Below are positions 63,478 to 64,000 of a DNA stretch of 64,000 bases, piece by piece. Where the stretch lies: assembly GCA_900291925.1 (NCBI GenBank), contig UWYS01000005.1, positions 1,054,001 to 1,118,000 of the forward strand, written 5' to 3'. The stretch is from Thecaphora thlaspeos. Taxonomy: Eukaryota; Basidiomycota; Ustilaginomycetes; Urocystidales; Glomosporiaceae. Positions within the stretch are counted from its first letter, which is position 1; each line of letters starts with the position of its first letter. The notes beneath the pieces are model-generated. The model was not told the DNA's origin and ran no database searches. It saw only the letters and a list, made by a program, of their open reading frames with translations. A program made the position numbers and the translations under genes.

Positions 63478-64000
63478 TCAAAGCATGGTGCCAAAGACGT
63501 AGTCCCACACCTTGCTCGTGACGCCGAAACCGAGCTCAAAGTTCTTGTAGTGGTGTTCGAGGTGGTACTGCTTCATCTCGCGCATGTACTGCGGTAGCTT
63601 TGTGTGGTGCAGCGCGTAGTGCATGCAGTCGTAGACGACGTACATGCTAAACGCGCCCGAGATGAGACCGTTTGCGATGTGGTTGGGGAAGAGCGTGTGG
63701 GCGAGCTGCGTAAAGGGATAGCTGAGCACCGTAAAGAGCAGAGGCGGCATCACGAGGCGGAGACGGTCCATGGGAAGGTAGTGGTGGACGCCGTGGAGGA
63801 GGAAGTGCAGCATCAGGAAGAACGGACGGTCCGGCAGCACGCCGTCGATGTGGAAGAGGAAGCGGTGCAGCGTGTACTCGAGCAGGGTCCAGATGACGAC
63901 GCCGATCGTCCAGCAGACGAATGTCTGCGTCACGGCTACCGTCCAGAGCGAAGGGTCGCTCGAAACGGATGCGAGCGGGATGGAGCCCTTGGCCAGCTCG
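63478..64000 (-). CDS. SCS7: Fatty acid 2-hydroxylase (SCS7-type), partial at window edge
   Basis: C-terminal 174 codons; the frame continues off the right edge (GSIPLASVSSDPSLWTVAVTQ precedes the visible start). Membrane hydroxylase histidine boxes are present: HRFLFH, HFLLHGVHHYLPMD, HYALHH and HLEHHYKNFELGFGVTSKVWD, the di-iron ligand set of fatty acid hydroxylases. Two or three hydrophobic spans (CWTIGVVIWTLLEY, LLFTVLSYPF) fit an ER membrane protein. It should 2-hydroxylate the ceramide fatty acyl chain. The cytochrome b5 domain, if present, is off the window. Confidence 0.93.
   Translation of the reverse strand, partial: ELAKGSIPLASVSSDPSLWTVAVTQTFVCWTIGVVIWTLLEYTLHRFLFHIDGVLPDRPFFLMLHFLLHGVHHYLPMDRLRLVMPPLLFTVLSYPFTQLAHTLFPNHIANGLISGAFSMYVVYDCMHYALHHTKLPQYMREMKQYHLEHHYKNFELGFGVTSKVWDYVFGTML

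Overview
This is a GC-rich nuclear fungal segment. Its short phase-conserving introns (mostly about 90-130 nt, GTRNGT donors, CTNAC-like branch sites), dense gene spacing and gene content point to a basidiomycete, most likely Ustilaginomycotina (smut-type fungi). That placement is inference from gene style; I could not run a search. Window edges cut only the last gene (a fatty acid 2-hydroxylase).

Layout. 1-1.35 kb: no gene seen. 1.35-5.1 kb: a J-domain protein and a basic Rrn9-like protein whose stop and start codons overlap (ATGA). 5.4-6.2 kb (minus): a small spliced single-pass membrane protein. 7.6-9.4 kb: a type II membrane glycosyltransferase. 9.8-11.1 kb (minus): SSU72, six exons. 13.0-15.6 kb: a PTEN phosphatase with a large insertion. 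16.1-17.4 kb: CSN5. 18.2-20.2 kb (minus): a B-type cyclin. 20.2-23.3 kb: gene-poor, with an inverted repeat and a purine tract. 23.3-26.8 kb: FBH1 F-box helicase. 27.3-28.8 kb (minus): a seven-exon BolA protein with a long C-terminal extension. 29.7-30.8 kb: N-terminal amidase NTA1. 31.4-36.0 kb: three diverged paralogues of a putative secreted protein family. 36.2-38.2 kb (minus): ARP6, divergent from COX19 (38.4-39.1 kb). 39.3-41.1 kb (minus): alanine aminotransferase. 42.4-44.2 kb (minus): an unrecognised acidic nuclear-type protein. 45.4-48.2 kb: a SET/MYND protein. 49.2-53.6 kb: cohesin regulator PDS5. 54.1-56.7 kb: a second locus of the secreted family, a tandem duplication. 57-58.8 kb: an AT-richer island without a gene. 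58.9-62.4 kb: long-form tRNase Z. 62.3-63.3 kb: a spliced gene resembling an RNase P/MRP Rpp14/Pop5-type subunit. 63.5-64 kb (minus): SCS7-type fatty acid hydroxylase, partial.

Most genes are conserved housekeeping functions: chromosome biology (PDS5, FBH1, cyclin B, ARP6), signalling and turnover (PTEN, CSN5, SSU72, NTA1) and RNA processing (tRNase Z, Rpp14-like). The part that looks undescribed is the secreted family in two places. The proteins share an N-terminal signal peptide, an ERxFW-like motif in the better preserved copies, and a helix of the form IDxLxExLxPxxRxxL. Several copies have a stop codon or frame change in the middle, and the 54-56 kb pair has near-identical promoters and signal peptides joined to different bodies. 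This is the pattern expected of fast-evolving candidate effectors of a plant-associated fungus, but that role is inference.
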